From: Allobacillus halotolerans
Lineage (GTDB): Bacteria > Bacillota > Bacilli > Bacillales > Alkalibacillaceae
DNA length: 64,000 nucleotides
Direction of reading: 5' to 3'
NCBI RefSeq assembly: GCF_018967645.1
Contig: NZ_JAHLZF010000001.1
Coordinates: forward strand, 186,001 to 250,000
Shown here piece after piece: positions 16,202-26,662 of this stretch. The notes below the pieces were generated by a model. It ran no database searches. It saw nothing but the letters and a program-made list of their open reading frames with translations, and was not told the DNA's origin. How positions within the stretch are numbered: position 1 is the first letter of the stretch; every line of letters begins with the position of its first letter. Both the position numbers and the translations under genes were made by a program.

Positions 16202-17701
16202 TTAAAGATTATTGACAACCTTATCGTATTCTTCTGTAATCTCTTTCGAAGGGGCTTTACCGATGACACTGACTAATATAATGGTTAAACTACCGAACAG
16301 GAATCCTGGTACCATTTCATAAATTTCATATCCAGTTAACGACCATGTCATAACGGTTAAACCACCGACAATCATACCGGCTAGAACACCGTTTCGAGTC
16401 GTTTTTCTCCAGAATAGGGAGAATAATATCGGTGGTCCAAAAGTAGCACCAAAGCCAGCCCATGCGTAAGAAACAAGATCAAGTACAGAACTGCTCTCAT
16501 TCCATGCTAGAATAACTGCGATGACTGCAATGAGCAATACGGAAATCCGACCGACCCATACCAATTCTTTTTCTGACGCAGCTCTTCTGAAAAACCTACG
16601 ATAAAAATCTTCAGTTAATGCACTAGATGAAACCAATAGCTGTGAATCGACTGTACTCATAATAGCAGCCAATACAGCCGCTAGTAAAAACCCAGCGATC
16701 CATGGATTATATGTCATTTGGACCAATACAATAAATACTTGTTCAGGGTCAGCCAACGGTTCCGAAATCGAAACAATCCCAATCATTCCAACTAATAAAG
16801 ATGAATAAAGCGGAATGACGACACCCATGATCATCGCAATAAGTCTGGATTTTCGGATTTCCTTGTGGCTACGAATAGCCATAAAACGAACCAAAATATG
16901 CGGTTGGCCGAAATAACCAAGTCCCCAGGCTAAAGCGGAAATAATGCCGACTATACCGATTGCTCCTGCAGACTCCCATATCACACCAGTTCCTTGGTCA
17001 TATGCTGTTCCGGCAAAAGCGTCCGTTAAACTTTCTCGAACATCACCCATACTCTCAAATAGAGCACCGAAGCCACCGATTTCATATACGCCGACAACAG
17101 CTGTTATCGCTAAAGCGATGAACATTAAGAGCGCTTGAATAAAGTCTGTGAAGCTGACAGCTAAAAATCCTCCGAGGAAGGTATATGCAACAATGACAAC
17201 AGCACCGATCAATAATGCATTATGATAATCAAAATCAAATGTTCCTTCGAACAACTTTGCGCCGGCAACAAGACCTGATGCAGTATAGAAAAGGAAAAAG
17301 GCTAAAATAAATAAGGCCGAGATGAGACGCAATAAATTCGAACGATCCCTAAAACGGTTTTCAAAAAACTCAGGTAATGTGATTGAATCTTTGGAGAACT
17401 GTGTATATACGCGTAACCTTTTAGCAACGAATCTCCAGTTAAACATTGCTCCAATTGCAAGACCAACAGCAAGCCATAAACTCCACTGGCCAAAACCTGC
17501 GGCGTATGCGGCACCTGGAAGTCCTAATAAAAGCCACCCGCTAAAGTCACTGGCCGATGCGGAAAAAGCCGTTACCCAACTTCCTAAACGGCGCCCACCT
17601 AAAATATAATCGGACATCGTATTTGTCATTCGATACGTCGTTATACCAATGGCAAGAAGGACGATCAAATACAGAAGGAACGTAATATACGTTGGATTCA
17701 C
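16202..17701 (-). CDS. putP: Sodium/proline symporter PutP
   Basis: A 499-residue sodium:solute symporter with about 13 membrane segments. TM2 carries SASASDFSGWLLLGLPG, the PutP sodium/proline-binding signature. Proline uptake serves nutrition and, in halophiles, osmoprotection. It starts at GTG whose bases overlap the TGA of the small upstream gene (GTGA), with AAGGAGG lying inside that small gene, so translation is coupled. Confidence 0.92.
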   Translation of the reverse strand: MNPTYITFLLYLIVLLAIGITTYRMTNTMSDYILGGRRLGSWVTAFSASASDFSGWLLLGLPGAAYAAGFGQWSLWLAVGLAIGAMFNWRFVAKRLRVYTQFSKDSITLPEFFENRFRDRSNLLRLISALFILAFFLFYTASGLVAGAKLFEGTFDFDYHNALLIGAVVIVAYTFLGGFLAVSFTDFIQALLMFIALAITAVVGVYEIGGFGALFESMGDVRESLTDAFAGTAYDQGTGVIWESAGAIGIVGIISALAWGLGYFGQPHILVRFMAIRSHKEIRKSRLIAMIMGVVIPLYSSLLVGMIGIVSISEPLADPEQVFIVLVQMTYNPWIAGFLLAAVLAAIMSTVDSQLLVSSSALTEDFYRRFFRRAASEKELVWVGRISVLLIAVIAVILAWNESSSVLDLVSYAWAGFGATFGPPILFSLFWRKTTRNGVLAGMIVGGLTVMTWSLTGYEIYEMVPGFLFGSLTIILVSVIGKAPSKEITEEYDKVVNNL

Positions 17702-17820
17702 TCTGAATCATCCTCCTTCGGTGCATCGGTAAAGTAAGAGACTACTGCCCAAACAGCTAATAATGGTAATGGAACCAAAAACCAAAACCAAGTCCAGCTA
17801 GTTAGAGTAAGTATTTCCAT
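17698..17820 (-). CDS. Symporter small accessory protein (40 aa)
   Basis: A 40-residue protein starting at an ATG after AAGGGGAC. It has one membrane segment rich in Trp (SWTWFWFLVPLPLLAVWAVV) and an acidic tail (PKEDDSE). The stop overlaps the putP GTG start. Small proteins of this type encoded directly before SSS-family symporters are known as small accessory proteins. A physical partnership with PutP is an inference from coupling. The frame was found by reading the sequence, being too short for standard listing. Confidence 0.75.
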   Translation of the reverse strand: MEILTLTSWTWFWFLVPLPLLAVWAVVSYFTDAPKEDDSE

Positions 17821-17881
17821 AATCAAGTCCCCTTCCAATTTTATTTTGTTACTATTATATTAAAGTTTTCAGATAATTAAG

Positions 17882-19243
17882 TCAACTTGATGGTGAGTGC
17901 TCAAAAAATTCCCGATATAGGGATTGTACTGTTTGCTGAAGTTTATCAGATTCAATGCCGAACATCATGGATACTTCTGAGGAACCTTGATTAATCATTT
18001 CAATATTCGTTGTCGCTTCCGCAATTGCTTTTGTAGCCTTCGCTGCAACATTGATGCGTTGGCTCATCCCCTCACCAACCAACATGATCATCGCTAAGTT
18101 ATGTTGGATGGATATCGTATCAACATGTAATTCTTCTTGGATTCGTTTTAGAACCTTTTCTTCTTTTTCTTGCGTCAGTTGATGTGTTCGCACGATCACG
18201 GACATGTCGTCAATTCCAGATGGGGCATGCTCAAAAGAAATGTTTTCATCAACTAAGATCTTTAGCAATCTCAGTCCGAAACCCAACTCTCTGTTCATTA
18301 AGTATTTTCGTACATAAATACTGGAAAAACCCTCATCACTGGCAATACCCACAACAGGCTTAGAAAAATCTTCTTTTTCCGCTTTGATCATTGTTCCTGG
18401 ACAATCGGGTTGATGAGTGTTTTTGACAACAACGGGAATTTTCTTTTTAAAAGCAGGAATCAACGCTTCATCATGAAAAACAGAAAAACCCGAATAAGAC
18501 AACTCTCGCATCTCTTTGTATGTCAGCATCGTTATCTCTTTCGGCTCGTGAACGAGCTTTGGATTCACACAATATACAGAGCTCACATCTGTAAAGTTTT
18601 CATACAGATCAGCTTCGACCCCTGCAGCAATAATTGACCCTGTAATGTCGGAACCACCACGTGGAAAGGTCCTTAATTCACCTGTTTTTGTGTATCCAAA
18701 AAATCCAGGAATCACTACAACACCCTCTTGGTTCCGAAGTTCATATAATTTCTCATAAGCTTCATTCAATATAGTCGCATTCCCGTAATCGTCACTGACA
18801 ATGATTCCAGCTTCTTTAGGGTTTTTATATGTAGATTTTATTCCCAACATCGTCAAATAATCACTAAAAATCCGGGCTAATGTATCCTCGCCAAAAGATT
18901 TTAACTCATCAATCAATTGTTCGTGACTCTTTTTCAAAGAAAATAATTCCACAATCTTTTTTTCAAGATGATCCGGTATCTCATTCGATAATGATAAATC
19001 TTGAGTAATCATTCGAAAACGGTCTGTAACTTGTGTTAATGTTTCTTGATAGTCAACACCTGCTGTAAATTGATTAAGCAATTCAATAAATAAATCTGTC
19101 ACTTTATGATCGCCATCAAAGCGTTTCCCAGGCGCAGAAACGACGACAAATTTACGTTCTTCGTCTGCTTGAATAATATTCGCTACTTTTTTCAACATTT
19201 CTGCATTTGCTACTGAGCTTCCGCCAAATTTTGATACTTTCAT
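17882..19243 (-). CDS. thrD: Aspartokinase III (YclM/ThrD type)
   Basis: A 453-residue monofunctional aspartate kinase. KFGGSSV at 4-10 and the FPRGGSDITGS loop mark the kinase domain; the last about 150 residues form two ACT domains (SIYVRKYLMNRELGFG, then MIMLVGEGMSQRINVAAKATKA). The long helical insert (residues 60-130) is typical of the lysine/threonine-inhibited class III enzymes such as B. subtilis YclM. It makes aspartyl phosphate for Lys, Thr, Met and ectoine precursor synthesis. No lysine riboswitch is seen upstream. Neighbours are unrelated. Confidence 0.88.
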   Translation of the reverse strand: MKVSKFGGSSVANAEMLKKVANIIQADEERKFVVVSAPGKRFDGDHKVTDLFIELLNQFTAGVDYQETLTQVTDRFRMITQDLSLSNEIPDHLEKKIVELFSLKKSHEQLIDELKSFGEDTLARIFSDYLTMLGIKSTYKNPKEAGIIVSDDYGNATILNEAYEKLYELRNQEGVVVIPGFFGYTKTGELRTFPRGGSDITGSIIAAGVEADLYENFTDVSSVYCVNPKLVHEPKEITMLTYKEMRELSYSGFSVFHDEALIPAFKKKIPVVVKNTHQPDCPGTMIKAEKEDFSKPVVGIASDEGFSSIYVRKYLMNRELGFGLRLLKILVDENISFEHAPSGIDDMSVIVRTHQLTQEKEEKVLKRIQEELHVDTISIQHNLAMIMLVGEGMSQRINVAAKATKAIAEATTNIEMINQGSSEVSMMFGIESDKLQQTVQSLYREFFEHSPSS

Positions 19244-19346
19244 GTGAACACCTTCATTTCTGCACTGAATTAAAGATGTTCTATTTTAACATGAAACAAC
19301 GATTATTAACATATCAGGATTTTCCAAATTAAAGATTGATTTAATT

Positions 19347-19374
19347 AAAAAAAGCGACCGGGTAGGCCGCTTTT
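19347..19374 (-). terminator. Terminator after spo0A
   Basis: AAAGCGGCC pairs with GGTCGCTTT (one G-U pair), then seven T residues on the minus strand. Confidence 0.85.
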
Positions 19375-19381
19375 GAATACT

Positions 19382-20161
19382 TTAACTAACCTTATGTTCC
19401 AATCGTAATTTATCCGCAATCATTGCGATGAACTCACTGTTTGTCGGTTTCGCTTTGGAAACGCTCACAGTATAACCGAATATTGCTGACAATGAATCAA
19501 TATTACCACGATTCCAAGCTACCTCAATGGCATGGCGTATCGCACGCTCAACACGTGAAGCTGTTGTATTGAATTTCTTTGCGATATCCGGATAAAGAAC
19601 TTTCGTAATTGAACCGAGCAACTCAATATCATGATAAACCATCGAGATTGCTTCTCGTAAATACATATATCCTTTAATATGTGCTGGAACGCCAACTTCA
19701 TGTATGATGGATGTAATGTTGGAATCTAAATCAATTTTCTTCGGTTGCACTACCCCAACACTATGCGTTTTCGTCGGAGACATGGATTGACCACCAGCCG
19801 CTTGAATAATCTGCTGTTTCAATTGCTCCATGTCAAAAGGCTTCATCATGTAGTATGTAGCCCCTAGATCAACAGCTTTTTTCGTGACTGATTCATGACC
19901 AAAAGCGGTTAACATGATGACGTTAGGTAAAGCTTCGACATCTAACTGATGCATATTTTCTAATACGGCTAACCCATCGATATGTGGCATAATAATATCT
20001 AGAACCAATACATCTGGAACGGTTTCTTCCAACATATTTAAACATTCTTTCCCATTATAAGCTGTTCCAACGACATCCATTCCTTCTTCTGTTAAATACT
20101 TTTCCAACATATGTACTAAATCTTTGTTGTCATCTGCAATTGCTACGTTAATTTTTTCCAT
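19382..20161 (-). CDS. spo0A: Sporulation master regulator Spo0A
   Basis: A 259-residue response regulator. Receiver domain 1-125 with acidic pocket Asp10/Asp11 and phosphoacceptor Asp55 in [13 protein letters not shown]; a variable linker; and the sporulation-specific DNA-binding domain with [22 protein letters not shown] as the recognition helix. Length equals family norm. Adjacent to spoIVB as in all Bacillus relatives. A 0A-box-like site lies about 170 bases upstream. Confidence 0.98.
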   Translation of the reverse strand: MEKINVAIADDNKDLVHMLEKYLTEEGMDVVGTAYNGKECLNMLEETVPDVLVLDIIMPHIDGLAVLENMHQLDVEALPNVIMLTAFGHESVTKKAVDLGATYYMMKPFDMEQLKQQIIQAAGGQSMSPTKTHSVGVVQPKKIDLDSNITSIIHEVGVPAHIKGYMYLREAISMVYHDIELLGSITKVLYPDIAKKFNTTASRVERAIRHAIEVAWNRGNIDSLSAIFGYTVSVSKAKPTNSEFIAMIADKLRLEHKVS

Positions 20162-20326
20162 AATTACCCTCCAACTTTGTAAATTCCATTTCCTTCTACG
20201 TTATAACTTCTCTAAATAACCCAAATCTCCTCTTTTTTCTTTAAATTTTTTTAAATATTTTATAAAACAAGTGTTTTTCTTATGATTACTTAATTTTTCG
20301 TTGAGTTTCTACAAAATATGATAAAA

Positions 20327-20337
20327 TTTGTCGAAAA
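20327..20337 (+). promoter_or_regulatory. 0A box upstream of spo0A
   Basis: TTTGTCGAAAA contains the 0A core TGTCGAA in a good context. It lies between the spoIVB terminator and the spo0A coding region, where B. subtilis has autoregulatory 0A boxes. Confidence 0.6.
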
Positions 20338-20350
20338 TATTATGTAAATT

Positions 20351-20374
20351 AACCAGTCGGGATACCGACTGGTT
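20351..20374 (-). terminator. Hairpin after spoIVB
   Basis: A perfect 10-bp stem (AACCAGTCGG with CCGACTGGTT) around a four-base loop, six bases downstream of the spoIVB stop. The following minus-strand sequence is AT-rich but has no long T-run. Confidence 0.65.
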
Positions 20375-20379
20375 AATGG

Positions 20380-21453
20380 TTAGCTTGCTAAGGCTGTTTG
20401 TTTATTTGCTATTTGTAGACCTGCTTCATTTAACATCCATTCCACATGTACACCATATCCGCTTTTTGAATCATTTAAAAACACATGAGTAACTGCTCCA
20501 ACCAGCTTTCCATCTTGAATAATCGGACTTCCGCTCATTCCTTGGACAATGCCACCTGTTTCTTTAAGCAACCGTTCATCGGTAACTTTAATGATCATTC
20601 CTTTTGTTGCTGCTTTTTTTGAAGGTTTTGAACTGACAATCTCCACATCAAAGCTTTCCACTTCATCGCCTTCAACGACTGTATATATTTTAGCTTTACC
20701 TTTTTTGACTTCATCCGATGAGGCTACAGGGATCGGCTCTTTTTCGGAAAACAATTCTGCTCCTTTAGTAACTTTGCCAAAAATGCCGTAATCACTGTTC
20801 TTTTGAATCGTGCCTAAGCTTTTATCTTTCATTGAAAAGCGTGCTTTTTTCTCACCAGGGACACCATTTTCTCCTTTATTTATTGATGTAACCTGTGATT
20901 GAACGATTTTACCATTATAAATATCCATTGGTTTTTTTGAATGCTGATCGGTTATCCTATGACCAAGTGCACCGTATTTCTGGAATGTTGGATCATAAAA
21001 AGTCATTGTTCCAATACCTGCAGTTGCATCTTTAATGAATAAACCTAACTTCAGTTCATCATCAATTTCGTACGGCTTCAAGTTAACAGGGAAGATATTT
21101 TCTTTCCTTTTGATCATTAACTCGACCGTGTCAGATTTCTTGGTCATCCGTTCTAATAATGAAGTGAATTCGCTCATGTTTTCAATTTTAGCTTGGTTTA
21201 CACGGATAATAATGTCACCAACTTGTAGACCTGATTGCTTAGCAGGGGAAACTTTTCCATCTGCTGTCTCGATTTCACTGAAACCTGCAACGACTACGCC
21301 AGCAGTGTGTAATTGTACGCCTACTGATTGGCCACCAGGTATGACGTGAGTTACGGTTGGTTGGTCTTCCGCTAAAACAATGGTGTCGGATGCGAATGGA
21401 GTGATGAACGAAACAAGGAGAATCATTAAAAGGGTGACGCGGGAACGAATCAT
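20380..21453 (-). CDS. spoIVB: SpoIVB signalling peptidase
   Basis: A 357-residue S55-family serine peptidase of sporulation. N-terminal signal/anchor (about 8-28), PDZ domain (about 60-125), and peptidase domain with GALGHRI (His165) and GIVQGMSGSP (nucleophilic Ser near 307-309). It is secreted from the forespore and cleaves SpoIVFA to start pro-sigma-K processing. Compared with the B. subtilis protein (about 426 residues) it lacks roughly 65 residues between the anchor and the conserved VIPGGQSVGV. The start is well supported by GAGGAG eight bases before ATG, so the shortness is real and not a missed start. Confidence 0.95.
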   Translation of the reverse strand: MIRSRVTLLMILLVSFITPFASDTIVLAEDQPTVTHVIPGGQSVGVQLHTAGVVVAGFSEIETADGKVSPAKQSGLQVGDIIIRVNQAKIENMSEFTSLLERMTKKSDTVELMIKRKENIFPVNLKPYEIDDELKLGLFIKDATAGIGTMTFYDPTFQKYGALGHRITDQHSKKPMDIYNGKIVQSQVTSINKGENGVPGEKKARFSMKDKSLGTIQKNSDYGIFGKVTKGAELFSEKEPIPVASSDEVKKGKAKIYTVVEGDEVESFDVEIVSSKPSKKAATKGMIIKVTDERLLKETGGIVQGMSGSPIIQDGKLVGAVTHVFLNDSKSGYGVHVEWMLNEAGLQIANKQTALAS

Positions 21454-21640
21454 ATATTCAACTCCTCATTTCATGGTGTTTTCATCTTCTGATGTTTCAC
21501 CATTAATTTGAGCTAAATCGATGGTTTTTAAACGACTTAATACCATGCAATGAAGTTTAACTTTTCCTTTTATGAGTGAAATTATGACGTATAGATCGCA
21601 TTTTTTATGAAGATTTTGATTTAAGAAAGGTTTGGATAAT

Positions 21641-21668
21641 AAAAAAAGCTATCCGATTACCAGATAGC
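21641..21668 (-). terminator. Terminator after recN
   Basis: GCTATC pairs with GATAGC around a nine-base loop, followed by seven T residues on the minus strand. Confidence 0.75.
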
Positions 21669-21681
21669 ATGAAAATAATTA

Positions 21682-23403
21682 TTATGCATTTTTCAACTGA
21701 ATCGATTGTTCAATCAGTTCTTTGGCATGTTGTTTAGTTGATTCTGTCATTGTTTCTCCAGAAATCATCCGACCGATCTCTTCTATCGCCTGTTCATCGG
21801 TCAATAAATTGACTGTTGTTCGTGTCGATTCACCATTTTTTTGAATTTTTTCAATACGGTAATGTTGATCAGCCATTGCCGCTACTTGCGGTAAATGGGA
21901 AATACAGAGTACTTGAGAACCTTTAGAAATATCAACGATTTTTTGAGCGATCGCTTGTGCGACCCGGCCACTGACTCCTGTATCGACTTCATCGAAAATT
22001 ACGCTCGTAATCCCTTGGTGCTTAGAAAAGATTCGTTTTAGCGCAAGCATAATTCTTGAGATTTCACCGCCTGAAGCCACTTTGTGGAGAGGCTTTAAGG
22101 GTTCTCCTGGATTTGTGCTAATTTTGAATTGCACTTGATCAAAACCTTCATGAGTCAATCTGATTGATTTATCTTTCCAATTCACATCACCTGAAGGTTG
22201 CGTGAAGTCAACTTCAAAAACCGCTTTTTCTAAATATAAGTCCTTCAATTCCTGTTGAATTTCTTTCGTTAAGTCAACGCTGATCTTTTTCCGTAGTGTA
22301 TGCAGCTGTTCTGCTTCAATTAAGGCATCCTTAGTCAGTTCATCAATCTGCTTTTCGTAAGACTGTAGATGAGTTTCGCGATGTTGAAGTTGCTCAAGTT
22401 CTTCTTCCATTTTAGCCATATGAGACATGAGCCCTTCCAAATCTTTATTGTACTTTCTCTTCAGTCGATTTAATTCAAATAATCTGGATTCAATCTCATT
22501 TAGCCGATCAGGATGAAATTCCATCTGATCTAATTCATGCCGGATATCAAAGCTTAATTCCTCTAAAGCAAAATAATGTGACTTCATTTGTTCTGAAATC
22601 TTTTGTAATTGGTCATCTACATCTTCAATTTGTTCGAGTGCATTCATCGCATTGGATAAGAAATCAAGTCCTCTGTTTTCACCATAAAGGGAGCCATAAG
22701 CTGTTTGAAGTCCATCAAAAATCCGCTCATAATTCGCTAACTGATTTCGTTCTTTTTCCAATTGTACGTCTTCATTCGGTTCCAGTTGAGCTTCTTGAAG
22801 TTCACTCAATTGAAAAGTCAGTAAGTCTAGACGTTCGTTCGTTTTATGTTCGCTTTCAGAAAGCTCTTTCATTCGTTCTTTAGCTTTCTTCAGTTCATTA
22901 AAAATCATTAAATAATCATTTTTAGAAGAGGTTATTTTTTTTGCATCAAATTGATCCATCAACTCAATATGCTGTTCAGGATTCATTAATGATTGTGTTT
23001 CATGTTGGCTATGTATATCAATTAGCTTACTTCCAACTTCTTTCAGGATTGCTAAAGTCACCAATTTATGATTTACCCGACATATACTTTTTCCTTTAGC
23101 CGTTATGTATCGTTCTAAAATGATATTTCCTTCTTCATCAATCGGTAAATGAAAATGCGAAAGTACATCATATACTTCATGTTTTTCATCATCAATAAAG
23201 AAGAGTCCTTCAATCCTTGCTTGGTCTTGATTGTGACGTACAAATTCAACTGAAGCCCGTGCACCTGCCAACAATTGAATTGCATCAATAATAATGGATT
23301 TACCAGCCCCTGTTTCCCCTGTAAGCACGGTTAATCCATCTTTAAAATCTAATGTTATTTCATCAATGATTGCAAAATCTTTGATTGAAAGTTGACCAAG
23401 CAT
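21682..23403 (-). CDS. recN: DNA repair protein RecN
   Basis: A 573-residue SMC-like ATPase. Walker A GETGAGKS at about 29-36, long coiled coils (about 150-370), then the ABC signature ASGGEISR, Walker B VIFDEVDTGVSG and the CISHLPQVA H-loop. It acts early at double-strand breaks. It follows argR by 13 bases, in the order seen in Bacillus (argR-recN). Confidence 0.97.
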   Translation of the reverse strand: MLGQLSIKDFAIIDEITLDFKDGLTVLTGETGAGKSIIIDAIQLLAGARASVEFVRHNQDQARIEGLFFIDDEKHEVYDVLSHFHLPIDEEGNIILERYITAKGKSICRVNHKLVTLAILKEVGSKLIDIHSQHETQSLMNPEQHIELMDQFDAKKITSSKNDYLMIFNELKKAKERMKELSESEHKTNERLDLLTFQLSELQEAQLEPNEDVQLEKERNQLANYERIFDGLQTAYGSLYGENRGLDFLSNAMNALEQIEDVDDQLQKISEQMKSHYFALEELSFDIRHELDQMEFHPDRLNEIESRLFELNRLKRKYNKDLEGLMSHMAKMEEELEQLQHRETHLQSYEKQIDELTKDALIEAEQLHTLRKKISVDLTKEIQQELKDLYLEKAVFEVDFTQPSGDVNWKDKSIRLTHEGFDQVQFKISTNPGEPLKPLHKVASGGEISRIMLALKRIFSKHQGITSVIFDEVDTGVSGRVAQAIAQKIVDISKGSQVLCISHLPQVAAMADQHYRIEKIQKNGESTRTTVNLLTDEQAIEEIGRMISGETMTESTKQHAKELIEQSIQLKNA

Positions 23404-23416
23404 TGTGTCACCTCAA

Positions 23417-23869
23417 TTAATAAATCATTTCCATAAATCGTTCATATACTGCCGCACGACTTTCTTCCGATCGACAAATAATTAAGCAAGTATCGTCTCC
23501 ACAAATAGTTCCCATCATATTTTCCCAATCCAATTGATCGATTAAAGCACCAACCGATTGAGCATTACCAGGCAATGTTTTTAAAACAATAAAACAGTTG
23601 GCCTGATCGATTGTCACTAAATTGTCCATTAAAGACCGGGAGAGCTTTTCACGAGGATTTCCAGTTGATTTAATCGGTAAGCTGTATTTATACGTTCCTT
23701 TTTCCGTCGGCACTTTGACCAATTGGAGTTCTTTAATATCACGTGAGATTGTCGCTTGCGTTACATTATAACCTTGTTCATTGAACTGGCGAACGAGTTC
23801 ATCTTGCGTCTCGATCTCATTCTTTGTAATAATCTCACGCATTTTAATTAACCGTTGCGTCTTTTTCAC
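23417..23869 (-). CDS. argR: Arginine repressor ArgR/AhrC
   Basis: A 150-residue regulator with an N-terminal winged helix ([18 protein letters not shown], then [10 protein letters not shown]) and a C-terminal arginine-binding hexamerisation domain with the [14 protein letters not shown] motif. It represses arginine biosynthesis and activates catabolism when arginine is bound. Located between tlyA and recN as in B. subtilis (ahrC). Confidence 0.97.
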   Translation of the reverse strand: MKKTQRLIKMREIITKNEIETQDELVRQFNEQGYNVTQATISRDIKELQLVKVPTEKGTYKYSLPIKSTGNPREKLSRSLMDNLVTIDQANCFIVLKTLPGNAQSVGALIDQLDWENMMGTICGDDTCLIICRSEESRAAVYERFMEMIY

Positions 23870-23942
23870 TTGTCATTCCTCACTATTCCTAAAGGTTACG
23901 ACATTTTCACCATTGCAAGTACACAGACTTTAACCAAGGTTC

Positions 23943-24749
23943 TTATAAAGATTGATGAGCTGATGAAATGACCTCATTAATTTTATCACTGATGAGATCT
24001 ATTTCTCCTTCTGTCGACCACTTTGCGTGAATCAAATATTCGATGTTCCCATCACCACCCGTAATAGGTGAATAACTTAATGCTATGGCTTGAAAGCCCT
24101 CAGAAACGATAAAGTCTGTTAGCTCACGGATGACTTTTTCATGCGTCTTTGGATTGCGGACAATCCCTTTTTTCCCGACTTCTTCTTTTCCTGCTTCAAA
24201 CTGAGGTTTAATTAAAGCTATAATATCAGTATCATCTTGTACAAGCTTTTTTATCGTGGGGAAAATTAATCGCAGAGATATAAATGAAACATCCGTTACA
24301 ACAAAATTCGGATTACCGTATTTTAGATCTTCAGGTGTGACATAGCGAAAATTCATTCGCTCCATGACATGCACACGTTCATCACTTCTCATTTTCCAGT
24401 CAAGCTGGTTATATCCTACATCGATGGCATAAACTTCCTTGGCACCAAAAGATAAGGCGCAATCCGTAAAACCACCTGTAGAAGAACCAATATCCATCAC
24501 TAACTTATTAGCAATATTGACATTAAATTCTTTTAACGCTTTTTCTAACTTCAAGCCACCTCGACTTACATAAGGTACTGCTTTTCCTTTAACGGTAATT
24601 TTTGTATTTGGATCGATCTTAACACCCGGCTTGTCCAATAGCTCGTTTTCCGAGTGAACAAGACCGGCCATTATAGATCGTTTTGCTTTTTCTCTTGTTT
24701 CAAAATAACCTTTTTCGACTAAAAGGACATCTAATCGAACTCTTTTCAT
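23943..24749 (-). CDS. tlyA: TlyA family rRNA 2'-O-methyltransferase (YqxC)
   Basis: A 268-residue protein: an S4 RNA-binding domain at 1-65 (RLDVLLVEKGYFETREKAKR) and an FtsJ-like SAM methyltransferase domain with the MDIGSSTGGFTDCAL motif I and KPQFEAG. Family members methylate ribose in 16S/23S rRNA. It starts three bases after the dxs stop, so it is co-translated with dxs. Confidence 0.93.
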   Translation of the reverse strand: MKRVRLDVLLVEKGYFETREKAKRSIMAGLVHSENELLDKPGVKIDPNTKITVKGKAVPYVSRGGLKLEKALKEFNVNIANKLVMDIGSSTGGFTDCALSFGAKEVYAIDVGYNQLDWKMRSDERVHVMERMNFRYVTPEDLKYGNPNFVVTDVSFISLRLIFPTIKKLVQDDTDIIALIKPQFEAGKEEVGKKGIVRNPKTHEKVIRELTDFIVSEGFQAIALSYSPITGGDGNIEYLIHAKWSTEGEIDLISDKINEVISSAHQSL

Positions 24750-24752
24750 ACG

Positions 24753-26645
24753 TTAAGCTCTTTTCTTTTGTAATGGTACAATTCGTTTAATCTTCTTCTT
24801 AACATTTTCTACAGTTAAACCTGTTTCTTCAAGTAGCTCACCGACACTACCGTGTTCAACAAAATAATCTGGAAGTCCCATTCGATAAACATATGGGAAT
24901 AAATAGTCTTCTTGTTCAATAAATTCAAGAACAGCGCTTCCGAAACCACCTTGTAAGGCATGCTCTTCTATCGTTAAAATCGGTATATTTTCTTTCACGA
25001 TTTGTTTAATCATATTCTCATCCAACGGTTTAATAAAGCGCGCGTTAACTACGCGAACAGATAAACCTTCTTCGCTTAACTGATCAGCAGCTTTCAACGC
25101 CACATCAAGCATTGTACCAAATGCAAGGATGACACCATCTTGTCCATTTTTAAGAACTTCCCAAGAACCGATTGGAACCTTTTCAAATGGAACGTCTTTT
25201 GGCGCCTCTTTTGCATTCCCACGAGGATACCGAATTGCCATTGGACCATCTGTTTGGTTCAATGCTGTATAAACCATATTCTGTGCCTCAGTCGCATCCT
25301 TCGGCATCATAATTCTCATATTTGGCAAATGCCGCAAGAAGGAAATGTCGAAAACACCTTGATGTGTTTCTCCGTCTGCTCCCACAAGACCAGCCCGGTC
25401 AATACCAAAGGTCACAGGTAAGTTTTGTCTGGCGATATCATGAACCACTTGGTCAAATCCTCGTTGCAAAAACGTCGAATAAATCGATAAGAATGGTTTC
25501 ATTCCAACAGCTGCCAGTCCACCAGATACTGTTGTTGCATGCTGTTCAGCAATTCCGACATCAAATAAACGATCTGGAAATTCTTTCTTGAAATCTTCTA
25601 ACTTTGATCCGACTGTCATTGCTGGAGTAATAGCGACTACTTCTTCATCGTCTTTTGCGATTTTCATCAAGGAATCGCTGATCACCTTACTCCAAGCAGG
25701 GCCTGAACTGCTTTTTTTCAATGATTCACCTGAATCGATTTTATAGGGTCCAACACCATGCCATGTACCGATCGTATCCGATTCCGCTGGACGATAACCT
25801 TTACCTTTTTTCGTGATCACATGGAGGATTATTGGTCCTTCCGTTTTCTTCGCGTAACGAATTGAACGGAATAAATCTTCATAACTATGTCCATCAATTG
25901 GACCATAGTAAGTGAATCCAAGCTCTTCAAAGAACATCCCCGGAACAACGAAATACTTCATACTGTCTTTCATTCGCTCGGCTGTTGATGCTAGTCGGCC
26001 TCCGATTGCAGGAACTTTTTTCAAAAGATATTCCATTTCGTCTTTTACATAATTGTATCTTTGTCCACTCCGAAGTCGGCCCAACACATTGTGCAGAGCG
26101 CCTACGTTAGGGGCAATAGACATTTCGTTATCATTTAAAATGACAATCATATTTTTCTTCTCATGTCCGATATGATTTAATGCCTCAAGTGCCATTCCAC
26201 CGGTCAACGCACCATCACCGATAATCGGAACAACAGCATGGTCTTCGCCACGAATGTCTCTCGCAATTGCCATTCCCATTGCTGCCGACAAAGAGGTGGA
26301 ACTGTGACCAGTTTCCCAAATATCGTGGTCACTTTCCGAACGCTTAGGAAACCCGCAAAGTCCTTTATACTGTCTTAGTGTATTGAATCCTTCCATACGT
26401 CCCGTCAACATTTTATGGACGTATGCCTGGTGTCCAACATCCCAAATAAATTTATCCTTTGGGCTGTCAAAAGCATGATGCAGAGCAATCGTCAATTCGA
26501 CAACGCCTAAATTGGGACCTAAGTGGCCACCTGTCTTAGAAAGCTCCTCAATTAGAAAATGACGAACTTCTTTACTTAGTTTTTTTAACTCATCGATCGA
26601 GCATTGCTTGATATCAGATGGAGTCTTAATATCTTTAAGATCCAT
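24753..26645 (-). CDS. dxs: 1-deoxy-D-xylulose-5-phosphate synthase
   Basis: A 630-residue thiamine enzyme, the first step of the MEP isoprenoid pathway (pyruvate plus glyceraldehyde 3-phosphate). N-terminal [21 protein letters not shown] motif [16 protein letters not shown], and C-terminal transketolase half with [10 protein letters not shown] and [12 protein letters not shown]. In B. subtilis it follows ispA directly; here oapA and the OLE RNA gene are inserted between them. Confidence 0.98.
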   Translation of the reverse strand: MDLKDIKTPSDIKQCSIDELKKLSKEVRHFLIEELSKTGGHLGPNLGVVELTIALHHAFDSPKDKFIWDVGHQAYVHKMLTGRMEGFNTLRQYKGLCGFPKRSESDHDIWETGHSSTSLSAAMGMAIARDIRGEDHAVVPIIGDGALTGGMALEALNHIGHEKKNMIVILNDNEMSIAPNVGALHNVLGRLRSGQRYNYVKDEMEYLLKKVPAIGGRLASTAERMKDSMKYFVVPGMFFEELGFTYYGPIDGHSYEDLFRSIRYAKKTEGPIILHVITKKGKGYRPAESDTIGTWHGVGPYKIDSGESLKKSSSGPAWSKVISDSLMKIAKDDEEVVAITPAMTVGSKLEDFKKEFPDRLFDVGIAEQHATTVSGGLAAVGMKPFLSIYSTFLQRGFDQVVHDIARQNLPVTFGIDRAGLVGADGETHQGVFDISFLRHLPNMRIMMPKDATEAQNMVYTALNQTDGPMAIRYPRGNAKEAPKDVPFEKVPIGSWEVLKNGQDGVILAFGTMLDVALKAADQLSEEGLSVRVVNARFIKPLDENMIKQIVKENIPILTIEEHALQGGFGSAVLEFIEQEDYLFPYVYRMGLPDYFVEHGSVGELLEETGLTVENVKKKIKRIVPLQKKRA

Positions 26646-26662
26646 AATCCGGATCCCTCACC

